55,016 bases of DNA from Desulfobacterales bacterium (lineage in GTDB: Bacteria; Desulfobacterota; Desulfobacteria; Desulfobacterales; UBA11574): contig JAQYVT010000011.1 in NCBI GenBank assembly GCA_030145345.1, positions 1-55,016 of the forward strand. The letters run 5' to 3'. The notes under the pieces were generated by a model. That model worked only from the letters and a program-made list of their open reading frames with translations, was not told the origin of the DNA and ran no database searches. The position numbers and the translations under genes were made by a program. Shown one piece after another: positions 16,725 through 25,237 of this stretch. Position 1 is the first letter of the stretch, and the number at the start of each line of letters is the position of its first letter.

Positions 16725-18098
16725 GTGGAAAAAAATAATGAGATTATTCTTATTGTTGAAGACGAGGACATTGCACGTAAGAATCTCGAGCATATTCTGA
16801 TGAAAACCGGTTACGATGTCGTTTCCGTAGCCGACGGGAGCAAAGCCATCGATTTGCTTCACTCAAAGAGCTTCGACCTGGTGATCACCGATCTGAAAAT
16901 GGAAAAAGTCGACGGCATGCAGGTTTTACACAAGACCAAAGCGCTTCAGCCTTACACGGAAGTCATTATGATTACCGGCTATGCCACCATTGAAACGTCG
17001 GTTCAGGCCATGCATGACGGCGCATACTATTATATCGCCAAACCCTATAAAATCGGAGAAGTTCGCCAGATTACCAAAGAGGCGCTTTTAAAACGACGGC
17101 TTCGGCTTGAAAACATTAAACTGAAAGAAACGCTCAAAAAGCAGCGAAAGATTTCCGACATTGTCGGACAGAGCGCGGTCATAATGGATATTCAGAAAAC
17201 CATTCATCAGATTGCCCCTTCGGACATCAATGTCCTGGTCCTTGGTGAAAGCGGAACCGGCAAGGAGTTGGTCGCTCGATCTATCCATCAGCTGAGTTCC
17301 CGTTCGGAAAAAGAATTCATTGCCTTTAACTGCGGTTCGTTTGCGGAAGAGTTGATGGCCAATGAGCTGTTCGGTCATGAAAAGGATTCATTTACCGGTG
17401 CTACAAAGGCAAAGGCTGGATTGATCAAAGTGGCTGACGGCGGAACGGTGTTTCTGGATGAAATCGGGGACATGCCCCTGAGTATGCAGGTGAAGCTGCT
17501 GCGCGTCATTCAGGAAAAAGAGGTTTTGCCGGTGGGCGGCGAAACCTCCGTTCCCGTGGATGTGCGCTTCATCGCCGCCACCCATCGCGATCTCAAAGAA
17601 GATGTGGACAACGGCAATTTCCGTCAGGATCTGTTTTACCGATTAAATGTCATTGCCATAAAACTTCCCTCTCTCACCGATCGACATGGTGACATACCGC
17701 TTCTGGCACACCACTTCCTTTCTCAAAAAAATAAAACCATGAACCCAAATGTTCAAAATATTCAAAAAGAATCCATGGAATTGCTCCGTCAATACAGCTG
17801 GCCTGGGAATATCAGAGAACTGGAAAATGTTATTGAACGGGCCGTGGCCCTGGCGAAAGGCCCGGAAATAACCGTCGACGATCTGCCGGAATATATCAGC
17901 AATCTTTCGGTTGAAACCTACCGCCGGATGGATTCAGAGATGCCGACACTGGAGACGCAGGAGAAAAACTACATTAAATGGGTACTCGACAAATGTGAGG
18001 GGAATAAAACCAAAGCAGCCAAAATAATGGGTATTGACCGGGTCTCGCTCTGGAGGAAAATGAAGCGGTTTGGGATGAATGACGCGTCCAATGTTTAA
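16725..18098 (+). CDS. NtrC-family sigma-54-dependent response regulator
   Basis: Transcription activator of 457 residues from GTG 16725, chosen for the AGGAAG site 6 bases upstream and because the receiver starts at once ([12 protein letters not shown]). Receiver about 5-122 with D56 in ITDLKM; AAA+ domain about 145-375 with Walker A GESGTGKE, Walker [10 protein letters not shown] and arginine-rich [10 protein letters not shown]; Fis-type helix-turn-helix at about 410-455 ([20 protein letters not shown]). The sigma-54 contact loop reads DSFTGA rather than the usual GAFTGA; F, T, G and A are kept. It is the obvious activator of the two sigma-54 promoters upstream, through the RTTRCA-N3-TGYAAC sites. 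It is translated 10 bp after the kinase. Confidence 0.93.
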   Translation: MEKNNEIILIVEDEDIARKNLEHILMKTGYDVVSVADGSKAIDLLHSKSFDLVITDLKMEKVDGMQVLHKTKALQPYTEVIMITGYATIETSVQAMHDGAYYYIAKPYKIGEVRQITKEALLKRRLRLENIKLKETLKKQRKISDIVGQSAVIMDIQKTIHQIAPSDINVLVLGESGTGKELVARSIHQLSSRSEKEFIAFNCGSFAEELMANELFGHEKDSFTGATKAKAGLIKVADGGTVFLDEIGDMPLSMQVKLLRVIQEKEVLPVGGETSVPVDVRFIAATHRDLKEDVDNGNFRQDLFYRLNVIAIKLPSLTDRHGDIPLLAHHFLSQKNKTMNPNVQNIQKESMELLRQYSWPGNIRELENVIERAVALAKGPEITVDDLPEYISNLSVETYRRMDSEMPTLETQEKNYIKWVLDKCEGNKTKAAKIMGIDRVSLWRKMKRFGMNDASNV

Positions 18099-18191
18099 TT
18101 TGAATCCATTGATGCCAATGGGGTTGAAAGCCACTCGACATTGATTGGATTTCCTGAAGGTGCATTGAACCCATTTGCGATGATTTTTGGC

Positions 18192-18260
18192 GCAGCGAAC
18201 TTAGGCGGGGCTTTAAAAAAGGCTCAAGCCCACCGATGGGCGGTATGGAAAGGGCTTCAA
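18192..18260. repeat. Dispersed repeat, copy 1 (GGCTCAAGCCCAC type)
   Basis: Shares a core AAAAGGCTCAAGCCCAC with flanking matches (CAGCGA, TTAG before; ATGG, GGT, GGCTTC after) with a copy at 43814-43882. It contains a small GCCCA-CCGA-TGGGC hairpin. It lies in the 208-bp gap between the convergent regulator and uvrC genes. No coding content is credible. Confidence 0.55.
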
Positions 18261-18306
18261 GTAACCCGTGAACAAAAGGGGGTTGCGCGACACGATTTTA
18301 TAGGGT

Positions 18307-20184
18307 CTATTTTAACGTCCGTTTAATATTTTCGGCTGTTTTTCGATTAAATCCAGGCAGCGCGCAGAGCTCTTCTAATGTTGCTGTCCGGATTTTTTTA
18401 ATGCTTTTGAAATGTGTTAAAAGTGTTTTCTTTCTCTTTTTCCCAATGCCTGGAATTGAATCCAGCGCCGAGTGCACAAATGTCTTCCTGCGATGCTTAC
18501 GGTGAAAAGAAATGGCAAAATGATGGGTTTCATCCCTAATTTTTTCTAAAAACAGGAGGAGGTCCCCTCTCCTGCCTAAATTTACGGGATTGGTCTGCCC
18601 GGGTTTAAAGATTTTATCTTGGGTTTCCCCCTTTTTTTCATTTTTTTTAGCAATACTGATAATTTGAAAATTTGGTTCAAGTCTCAAGGATTTTATTACC
18701 GCCACCGCAACATTGAGCTGTCCTTTACCGCCGTCGACCATCAGCATGTCCGGATAGGGTTTCGATTTTTTACCCTTGCCGTACCTTCTTTTCAGGACTT
18801 CTGCCATATAGGCATAGTCGTCCGGCATGCCGGTACCCTGGAGTTTGTATTTTCGATATAATGTTTTATTGGGTTTTCCCTTTTCAAAAACAACCATCCC
18901 TGCAACCGCAGATTTTCCTGAAATGTTGGAGATATCAAAACACTCGATCCGCCAAGGTGTTCGGTCCATCCTCAGTTGCTGCTGGAGACGGGAAAGAAGG
19001 TCCACGTCGTTTGCAATCAAAGCCTTATGCGCCTTCAAACTGTCTTCCGCATTCTGAGATGCCCGTTGAACAAGGCGGACTTTTTCACCCCTTTTGGGGG
19101 CTAAAATTCTTACCCGCCGGCCTTTGATATCGGTGAGCAATTCTTCGAGCAGCAATGTGTCTTCAGGAAGGGATGGGACAAGAATTTCTTTGGGCACAAA
19201 AGGGGCTTTTTCATAATACTGTCGAACAAAAGCACCGGTCATTTCATTATCGGTGGACATTGTTTCTGAAAATTTAAAATCCCGTATCCCAAGAAAAAAT
19301 CCGTTTCGGATAAAAAGGAGTGTGATCAGAGCGGCGCCATCAGACCGGGCAAGGCCGATCACATCCCGGTCTATGAAATCATTGGTAACCGCCATCTGTG
19401 TTTCGAGTGTCTGCTCGAGGGCGAACATTTTGTCCCTCAGAACCGCCGCCTGTTCATAATCCTGAATCTCAGCAGCTGCCGTCATTTTCTGTTTTATTTG
19501 TTGAACCAGATCAGGAGTTTTTCCTTTCAAAAACTGGATCACCTCATTGACCGTTTCGGTGTACGTCTGTTTGTCGACATCGAGGCAGCAAGGTGCAAGG
19601 CAGGCATCCATTTGAAAGTTAAGACACGGCCGCGACCTGTTTTTAAAGTATTCTGTTTTACATTTTCGGAGTTTGAAAGTTTTATGGATGATTTTGAGTG
19701 TTTTTTGAACAGCCGCTGAAGACGCAAAGGGACCAAAATAGAGGCCCCCGTCTTTTTTGATTTTTCTAACGACTTTAAGGTTGGGATAGGGATTTTTTAT
19801 GTCAAGGCGTAACGAGGGGTATCGTTTGTCGTCTTTTAAAATAACGTTATAGCGCGGGCGGTACCGTTTGATAAGATTCGATTCGAGAATCAGCGCTTCT
19901 TTCTCACTCCCGGTTATAATGGTCTCAAAGTCCGATATTTTTTGAATTAAAATTTCTGTTTTAATGTCCATTTTTAACGTGTTGCCACGCAATGATTTTT
20001 TAAAGTATGACGCCAACCGTTTTTTCAGGTTTCGTGCTTTGCCCACATATATCACGGTTCCTTGGGCGTCTTTCATGAGATAGACGCCGGGGGCAGAGGT
20101 AATTCCGGACAATTTATCGTGGATGTCTGTTGCCAAACCTTCCAGGGTCGGCCGCAGTTCGCTTGTCATTCTCTTTTTCGACAT
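18307..20184 (-). CDS. uvrC: Excinuclease ABC subunit C
   Basis: Makes both incisions in nucleotide-excision repair, working with UvrA and UvrB. The 625-residue length is normal. The N-terminal GIY-YIG nuclease is seen in APGVYLMKDAQGTVIYVGKA and RLASYF; the central UVR region lies around MTAAAEIQDYEQAAVLRDKM; the C-terminal RNase H-like nuclease has ECFDISNISG and MLVDGGKGQLN; and the tail carries helix-hairpin-helix motifs SIPGIGKKRKKTLL and ALPGFNRKTAENI. It lies downstream of uvrB on the same strand, with a 215-bp dispersed repeat between them. uvrA is not in the window. Confidence 0.97.
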   Translation of the reverse strand: MSKKRMTSELRPTLEGLATDIHDKLSGITSAPGVYLMKDAQGTVIYVGKARNLKKRLASYFKKSLRGNTLKMDIKTEILIQKISDFETIITGSEKEALILESNLIKRYRPRYNVILKDDKRYPSLRLDIKNPYPNLKVVRKIKKDGGLYFGPFASSAAVQKTLKIIHKTFKLRKCKTEYFKNRSRPCLNFQMDACLAPCCLDVDKQTYTETVNEVIQFLKGKTPDLVQQIKQKMTAAAEIQDYEQAAVLRDKMFALEQTLETQMAVTNDFIDRDVIGLARSDGAALITLLFIRNGFFLGIRDFKFSETMSTDNEMTGAFVRQYYEKAPFVPKEILVPSLPEDTLLLEELLTDIKGRRVRILAPKRGEKVRLVQRASQNAEDSLKAHKALIANDVDLLSRLQQQLRMDRTPWRIECFDISNISGKSAVAGMVVFEKGKPNKTLYRKYKLQGTGMPDDYAYMAEVLKRRYGKGKKSKPYPDMLMVDGGKGQLNVAVAVIKSLRLEPNFQIISIAKKNEKKGETQDKIFKPGQTNPVNLGRRGDLLLFLEKIRDETHHFAISFHRKHRRKTFVHSALDSIPGIGKKRKKTLLTHFKSIKKIRTATLEELCALPGFNRKTAENIKRTLK

Positions 20185-20198
20185 TTTTCAAAACTTGT

Positions 20199-20413
20199 TT
20201 TAATCTAAACGGATCGGTTCTGGGTTCAAAGTTCAAGGGTTACAACCGATTGAAACTGACCAAAATATTGATCGAAATCCGGAATGCCTGCCATAACCTA
20301 TTGGGTGGAACGATTTTGAAACCACGATGAAGCCGGTATCACATTGATGCGAACTGTTTGAGGTTTTTCCAAACCGGAACGTTGAACCCTGAACCGCTCA
20401 ACCTATGTTTAAT
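20199..20413 (+). repeat. MITE-like dispersed repeat with terminal inverted repeats, copy A
   Basis: About 215 bp filling the uvrB-uvrC gap. It is strongly similar to the reverse complement of 27685-27893, including CAAAGTTCAAGGGTTACAAC, TGCCATAACCTATTGGGTG, CGATGAAGCCGGTATCA and CTGTTTGAGGTTTTTCCAA. Its ends are inverted repeats: GGTTCTGGGTTCAA at 20216-20229 against TTGAACCCTGAACC at 20382-20395 (13 of 14 pair). No reading frame is conserved between copies, as copy A has an insertion after TTGGGTGGAA. It is probably a non-autonomous mobile element or structured repeat. Confidence 0.75.
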
Positions 20414-20425
20414 ATTGGTTGTTGT

Positions 20426-22420
20426 CTACAGTTCAAAAACAATCATTTTCTCGATGGCCTCAATCTGATCCCTTAGCTCCGCAGCCCTTTCGAATTCAAG
20501 TTCGTCTGCCGCCGCCTTCATTTCTTTTTTCAGATTTTTAATGATATCATCAAGATCGTCTATCGAATCATATTGAGCAACAGCTTCCGACACCCTGTCT
20601 GAAGGCTTATCATTGATCTCATACATCGATTCAAAGACGGAAGTAATTTTTTTCTCTATGCTTTCCGGAACAATTGAATGTTTTTTGTTGTAGATTTCTT
20701 GAATGTTCCGCCGCCGGTTTGTTTCGTCAACGGCCTGTCTCATCGATGGGGTCACGGAATCTGCATACATGATAACCTGCCCGTTGACATTTCTCGAAGC
20801 TCGACCGCAGGTCTGGACCAGCGACCGGGTCGAACGCAGAAAACCTTCCTTGTCTGCATCGAGTATGGCAACCAGAGAGACTTCTGGAATATCGAGTCCT
20901 TCCCGAAGCAGATTGATGCCGATGAGCACATCGAACTTTCCCCGCCTTAAATCGTGGATGATATCCATTCTTTCGAGGGTACGGATGTCGGAATGAAGGT
21001 ATCGAACCTGTATGCCCAAATCCGAATAGTATTCGGTAAGATCTTCGGCCATACGCTTTGTCAGGGTGGTTACCAGAACCCTTTCATTCCTTTTCTGACG
21101 GTTTTGAATTTCTTCAAACAGATCGTCGACCTGGTTTTCCGCTGACCTCACATCTATTCGGGGATCAAGGAGTCCCGTGGGTCGAACAATCTGCTCGACA
21201 AGTTCATTTTTCGCCGTTTCAATTTCATGGTCAGAAGGCGTGGCCGAAACATATACGACCCGTGATATTTTTGAATTGAACTCCTCGAATGTCAACGGCC
21301 GGTTATCCAGAGCCGACGGCAGTCTAAATCCATATTCGACAAGGGTTTTTTTGCGGGACCTGTCTCCTTTGTACATGGCGCGAAGCTGGGGTATTGAGAT
21401 ATGACTTTCGTCAATAACGATCAGGAACTCTTTCGGAAAATAATCCAAAAGCGTGGGGGGGGGCTCTCCGGGAGCCCTTTGGGTTAAATGGCGGGAATAA
21501 TTTTCGATCCCGTTACAATACCCCAGTTCTTGCATCATCTCAAGGTCAAAGTCTGTTCTCTCTTCGATTCTCTGGGCTTCAATCAGCTTGTTATTCGCCC
21601 TGAAATAATCGATCCTCTGTTTCAATTCTGCAGTGATGGTTTTAGCGGCGTTTTGGAGAATACTTTTTTGAGTTACGAAATGGCTGGCCGGGTATATGGT
21701 GACACGATCCAAGTGTTTTTTGAGAATACCTCTTAAGGGATCGATCTCAGAAATGGCTTCAATTTCATCCCCAAAAAAATCGATGCGAAGGGCCTTGCTT
21801 TCTTCATAGGACGGAAAGATTTCAACCCGGTCGCCCCTCACCCGAAAAACACCTCTGTAAAAATCAAAATCATTTCTTTCGTAATGAATGGCAACCAGAT
21901 CGGCAAGGAGTTTGTCACGGGTGATCTTCATGTTTTTTTCCATATCAACGCGCATGGACAGATACTCCTCAGGTGCGCCGAGTCCGAAGATGCAGGACAC
22001 ACTGGCGACAACAATCGCGTCTCTGCGGGAGAGTACCGACCGAGTGGCCGAATGACGGAGCTTGTCGATCATCTCATTGATGGATGAGTCCTTCTGGATA
22101 TAGGTATCGCTCGAAGGAATATAGGCTTCGGGCTGATAGTAATCGTAGTAGCTGACAAAATATTCTACTGCATTCTCGGGAAAGAGCGACCTGAATTCGC
22201 TGTAAAGTTGAGCGGCGAGTGTTTTATTCGGAGCGATGACCAGCGTCGGTTTCCCGATCTTTGCGATAACATTTGCCATGGTAAATGTTTTGCCGGATCC
22301 TGTGACGCCCAAAAGAACATGATGCTTCTTGCCCGATAAGATTCTTTGGGTCAAGGTGTCAATGGCTTTGGTTTGGTCACCTTTAGGGATAAATTCCGAG
22401 AACAACTTAAACGAAGACAT
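20426..22420 (-). CDS. uvrB: Excinuclease ABC subunit B
   Basis: DNA-damage-verifying helicase-like subunit of UvrABC, about 664 residues from ATG 22420 (start [19 protein letters not shown], as in other UvrB; a TTG at 22468 would add 16 residues). Walker A is [20 protein letters not shown], the beta-hairpin is [15 protein letters not shown] with F for the first Y, the DEAD-like box is VIDESHIS, and motif VI is [12 protein letters not shown]. The C-terminal UVR domain ([22 protein letters not shown]) contacts UvrC. It precedes uvrC on the same strand. Confidence 0.97.
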   Translation of the reverse strand: MSSFKLFSEFIPKGDQTKAIDTLTQRILSGKKHHVLLGVTGSGKTFTMANVIAKIGKPTLVIAPNKTLAAQLYSEFRSLFPENAVEYFVSYYDYYQPEAYIPSSDTYIQKDSSINEMIDKLRHSATRSVLSRRDAIVVASVSCIFGLGAPEEYLSMRVDMEKNMKITRDKLLADLVAIHYERNDFDFYRGVFRVRGDRVEIFPSYEESKALRIDFFGDEIEAISEIDPLRGILKKHLDRVTIYPASHFVTQKSILQNAAKTITAELKQRIDYFRANNKLIEAQRIEERTDFDLEMMQELGYCNGIENYSRHLTQRAPGEPPPTLLDYFPKEFLIVIDESHISIPQLRAMYKGDRSRKKTLVEYGFRLPSALDNRPLTFEEFNSKISRVVYVSATPSDHEIETAKNELVEQIVRPTGLLDPRIDVRSAENQVDDLFEEIQNRQKRNERVLVTTLTKRMAEDLTEYYSDLGIQVRYLHSDIRTLERMDIIHDLRRGKFDVLIGINLLREGLDIPEVSLVAILDADKEGFLRSTRSLVQTCGRASRNVNGQVIMYADSVTPSMRQAVDETNRRRNIQEIYNKKHSIVPESIEKKITSVFESMYEINDKPSDRVSEAVAQYDSIDDLDDIIKNLKKEMKAAADELEFERAAELRDQIEAIEKMIVFEL

Positions 22421-22555
22421 GGGGTTAGATATGATAAGCTTTTGAATTAAATGTGTTATTAAAACCAAAAAATGTTGATTTTGATCGTGTCCGTTAAATC
22501 CCGCTTTTCACAAGCATATCGCCTTTCAAAAACATCGGGTGCGAAACTTGAGTTA

Positions 22556-23995
22556 TTATTGATTAATCTTCCAAACCGGGCCATCGGCCCGGTCTTCTAA
22601 AATAATACCCATATCCAAAAGCTCTTTTCTGATCTGATCGGCCGTTTCCCAATTTTTAGCTTTTCTGGCAACCTCTCTCTGTTCGACCATTTCAGCAACA
22701 ACAGCGGGATCGATGGATTTTTGTTCGAGAACCCGGGTCTGTTTGTTATCAAAATATCGTGTGGGGTCTTCAAGAAACATCCCGAGCATGTCCCCTGTTC
22801 TTCGAATGTCCGCCAGTCCGGATTGTAATGTTTGCGTGACTTCCGAAGACAGGCTGTTTTCATGCCGGTCCAGCAAACGATTGAGACTCCGAACGGTATC
22901 AAAAATAATACCGATACCGCGAGCTGAATTAAAATCGTCATCCATTGCGTCACAAAAATGCTTCCAGCAGATACCGGGTTCAACGTCCTGGACTAAAACG
23001 GGCCCCACCTTTTTTTCAATCCGCTCAAGAAGTACATAAATCTTATCGAGCCCTTTGGAAGATTCATCCATGGCCTTGTCGGTGAAGTCGATGGGACTCC
23101 GGTAATGATTTGACAGCAGAAAAAGCCGCACAGCTTCAGGATGATACGATTTCAACACATCTTTTATCATCAGAAAATTGCCCAAGGATTTCGACATTTT
23201 TTCTTGGTTGATATTTACAAAGCCATTGTGTACCCAGTAGCGGACAAACGGCTTCTCGTAAAGGCTCTCGGATTGGGCGATTTCATTTTCATGATGGGGA
23301 AAGCAGAGGTCTTTACCGCCGCCATGGATATCGAAGGTTTCTCCCAGATATTCGCTGCTCATGGCCGAGCATTCTATATGCCACCCGGGTCTCCCCGGAC
23401 CCCAGGGACTGTCCCAGGCCGGCTCTCCGGGCTTGGCGGACTTCCATAGGGCAAAATCAAAAGGATTTTGCTTTCTTTCGTCAATATCGATTCGGGCTCC
23501 GGCTTCCATATCCTCCAGTTTGCGGCCGGAAAGTTTTCCATATTTCTTGAACTTTTCAACAGAATAATAGACATCCCCGTTGATCGGGTATGCAAAACCC
23601 TTTAAGATTAACTTTTCAATAAATCCAACGATCTGGGCAATGTGGTCCGTGGCTTTCGGTTCGATGGTGGCCCGCTGGACATTCAAGGCATCCATGTCTT
23701 GATAAAATTCTTCGATGAATCTCTCGGCAACCGCCTTTGGATCGATGCCCAATTGTTTTGCTTTGTGGATAATTTTGTCGTCGACATCCGTGAAGTTTCT
23801 AACATACGTAACATCATACCCTTTTGCTTTCAGATACCGTGCAATCACATCAAACACCACCACAGACCGTGCATGTCCGATATGACAGGCGTCATATACC
23901 GTCGGGCCGCAGACATACATATGTACCTTCCCGGCCTCTAAAGGTTCAAAAAGTTCTTTTTTGCTGTTCAATGTATTGAATATGCGAAGTGCCAT
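22556..23995 (-). CDS. cysS: Cysteinyl-tRNA synthetase
   Basis: Charges tRNA-Cys. The 479 residues include the zinc cysteine region MYVCGPTVYD, class I HIGH motif (CHIGHARSVVVFD), WHIECSAM zinc ligands, HHENEIAQSE, and the KMSKS loop in EKMSKSLGNF. The C-terminal DALR domain follows. The gene lies downstream of ispF on the same strand, a frequent neighbour pairing in bacteria; a 230-bp gap with a repeat element separates them. Confidence 0.97.
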   Translation of the reverse strand: MALRIFNTLNSKKELFEPLEAGKVHMYVCGPTVYDACHIGHARSVVVFDVIARYLKAKGYDVTYVRNFTDVDDKIIHKAKQLGIDPKAVAERFIEEFYQDMDALNVQRATIEPKATDHIAQIVGFIEKLILKGFAYPINGDVYYSVEKFKKYGKLSGRKLEDMEAGARIDIDERKQNPFDFALWKSAKPGEPAWDSPWGPGRPGWHIECSAMSSEYLGETFDIHGGGKDLCFPHHENEIAQSESLYEKPFVRYWVHNGFVNINQEKMSKSLGNFLMIKDVLKSYHPEAVRLFLLSNHYRSPIDFTDKAMDESSKGLDKIYVLLERIEKKVGPVLVQDVEPGICWKHFCDAMDDDFNSARGIGIIFDTVRSLNRLLDRHENSLSSEVTQTLQSGLADIRRTGDMLGMFLEDPTRYFDNKQTRVLEQKSIDPAVVAEMVEQREVARKAKNWETADQIRKELLDMGIILEDRADGPVWKINQ

Positions 23996-24022
23996 ATTTC
24001 ATCATCCGTTTTGTTAAAACCC

Positions 24023-24202
24023 AAGTTGAGTGATTTTTGGGGAAAAAATGTGCCAAAATCTTGATGCACCAAGATTTGCGAAATCCCCAGGTACCCCACA
24101 GGAAATGCCCTTGGGGTGCATACCCTTGGATATGTCGAGGAATTTCAAAGACCTTTGATACGCAAGAAATTGGTGCAGATCGAATCAAAAAGCGCTCAAT
24201 TT
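24023..24202. repeat. Short element with imperfect terminal inverted repeats
   Basis: AAGTTGAGTGATTTTTGG at 24023-24040 resembles the reverse complement of 24185-24202 (AAATTGAGCGCTTTTTGA; 14 of 18 match). Between them are a perfect 8-bp hairpin AAATCTTG/CAAGATTT (24056-24077) and a further ACCCCA/TGGGGT pairing. It lies in the ispF-cysS gap. The length and structure suit a MITE-like or palindromic repeat unit. No full second copy was found in this window; a 12-base match to one end occurs at 43718-43729. Confidence 0.45.
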
Positions 24203-24227
24203 AAGTTAAAGCTTGTCCAGTGAATAT

Positions 24228-24695
24228 CTAATCGATCAGCGCGACACATACGGCGCCAATCCCCTCTCCTTTTCCGATCATTCCAAGGCCTTCGAATGTC
24301 GTGGCCTTAACATTAACACGATCCGGGTTAATTTCAATTGCTTGGGCAATATTTTTTTTCATTGTTTCTTTATATGAAGAAATTTTTGGCGCATCAGCGA
24401 ACACGGTTGAATCCAAGTTCACGATTTTAAAGTTTCTTTCCCTGACCAAACGATAGGTTCTCTCGAGAATCTTTATACTCGAAATATCTTTGAACTCAGG
24501 ATTCGTGTCCGGAAAGTGCACGCCGATGTCATCGAGTCCAGCCGCGCCTAAAAGTGCGTCACACACAGCATGAACGAGTACATCGGCGTCCGAATGTCCG
24601 AGCAACCCTTTTTCAAAAGGGATCACGACCCCGCCCAGAACGAGTTTCCGCCCTTTAACCAATCGATGAACATCATATCCCATACCGACGCGCAT
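24228..24695 (-). CDS. ispF: 2-C-methyl-D-erythritol 2,4-cyclodiphosphate synthase
   Basis: Fifth enzyme of the MEP isoprenoid pathway, releasing CMP to form the cyclodiphosphate. About 155 residues from ATG 24695, normal length. Metal ligands lie in RVGMGYDVHRL and in GLLGHSDADVLVHAVCDALLGA, with DIGVHFPDTNPEFKDISS next. The C-terminus has NVKATTFEGLGMIGKGEGI, the trimer-core segment. A TTG at 24707 is an alternative start. ispD is not adjacent. Confidence 0.96.
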   Translation of the reverse strand: MRVGMGYDVHRLVKGRKLVLGGVVIPFEKGLLGHSDADVLVHAVCDALLGAAGLDDIGVHFPDTNPEFKDISSIKILERTYRLVRERNFKIVNLDSTVFADAPKISSYKETMKKNIAQAIEINPDRVNVKATTFEGLGMIGKGEGIGAVCVALID

Positions 24696-24977
24696 GGTTC
24701 CCCGCAAATTTCTCCATTAACCGCAACATACACCATGTTGACAATAGTTGGCGTATGTTGGAAAAATCATTAAGATTAATTTTTTCGCTTTCTGTTGTAA
24801 ATAAAATCGGTTCCGTTGGATCCAGGTGAGCCTTGAGAGTGACCATATACCACAAAATAAAATTCACAAAAATATAAATCTATGCAAAGCATGAAAAAAA
24901 ATATTGATGATTCTGATCGGGTGAAATATGGTTTTTCAATTTTAATGCATAATACACCCTGGGAACCGAGACATGCC

Positions 24978-25169
24978 ATGCCGATTCGAATGATAGCACA
25001 AGAGCTATACCGCCTGCTTCAAGAGGTTGAGAAAGTTGAGAAACAGTTTAAGAACGCACCTTTTGAAAAACACGAAAAAATCAAAGATCAGCTTCGCAAA
25101 TTAAAAGCCGAGCGAAATCGTGTGCGGGCGATTCTTGAAGGTAAAAAAGAACACAAGCCCCGCCGCTAA
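24978..25169 (+). CDS. Small coiled-coil protein of unknown function
   Basis: 63 residues from ATG 24978 (MPIRMIAQELYRLLQEVEKV). An in-frame ATG at 24882 would add 32 less ordered residues. The body is one long charged helix with heptad-like leucines and valines, continuing KHEKIKDQLRKLKAERNRVR and ending with a basic EHKPRR tail. The coherent amphipathic pattern supports a real gene. It lies just before the acyl-CoA synthetase gene on the same strand (68 bp). I recall similar small proteins in sulfate-reducing deltaproteobacteria but no function. Confidence 0.65.
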   Translation: MPIRMIAQELYRLLQEVEKVEKQFKNAPFEKHEKIKDQLRKLKAERNRVRAILEGKKEHKPRR

Positions 25170-25237
25170 ACACCATAAACAGACGCAATCAAATCGGCCA
25201 TCTGTGCAAAAATTGTTTGGGATTGGAGCATAACCAA

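Noticed and set aside
18141-18326. Frame between the activator and uvrC
   Set aside because: It consists largely of the dispersed repeat and overlaps the uvrC end; no ribosome site.
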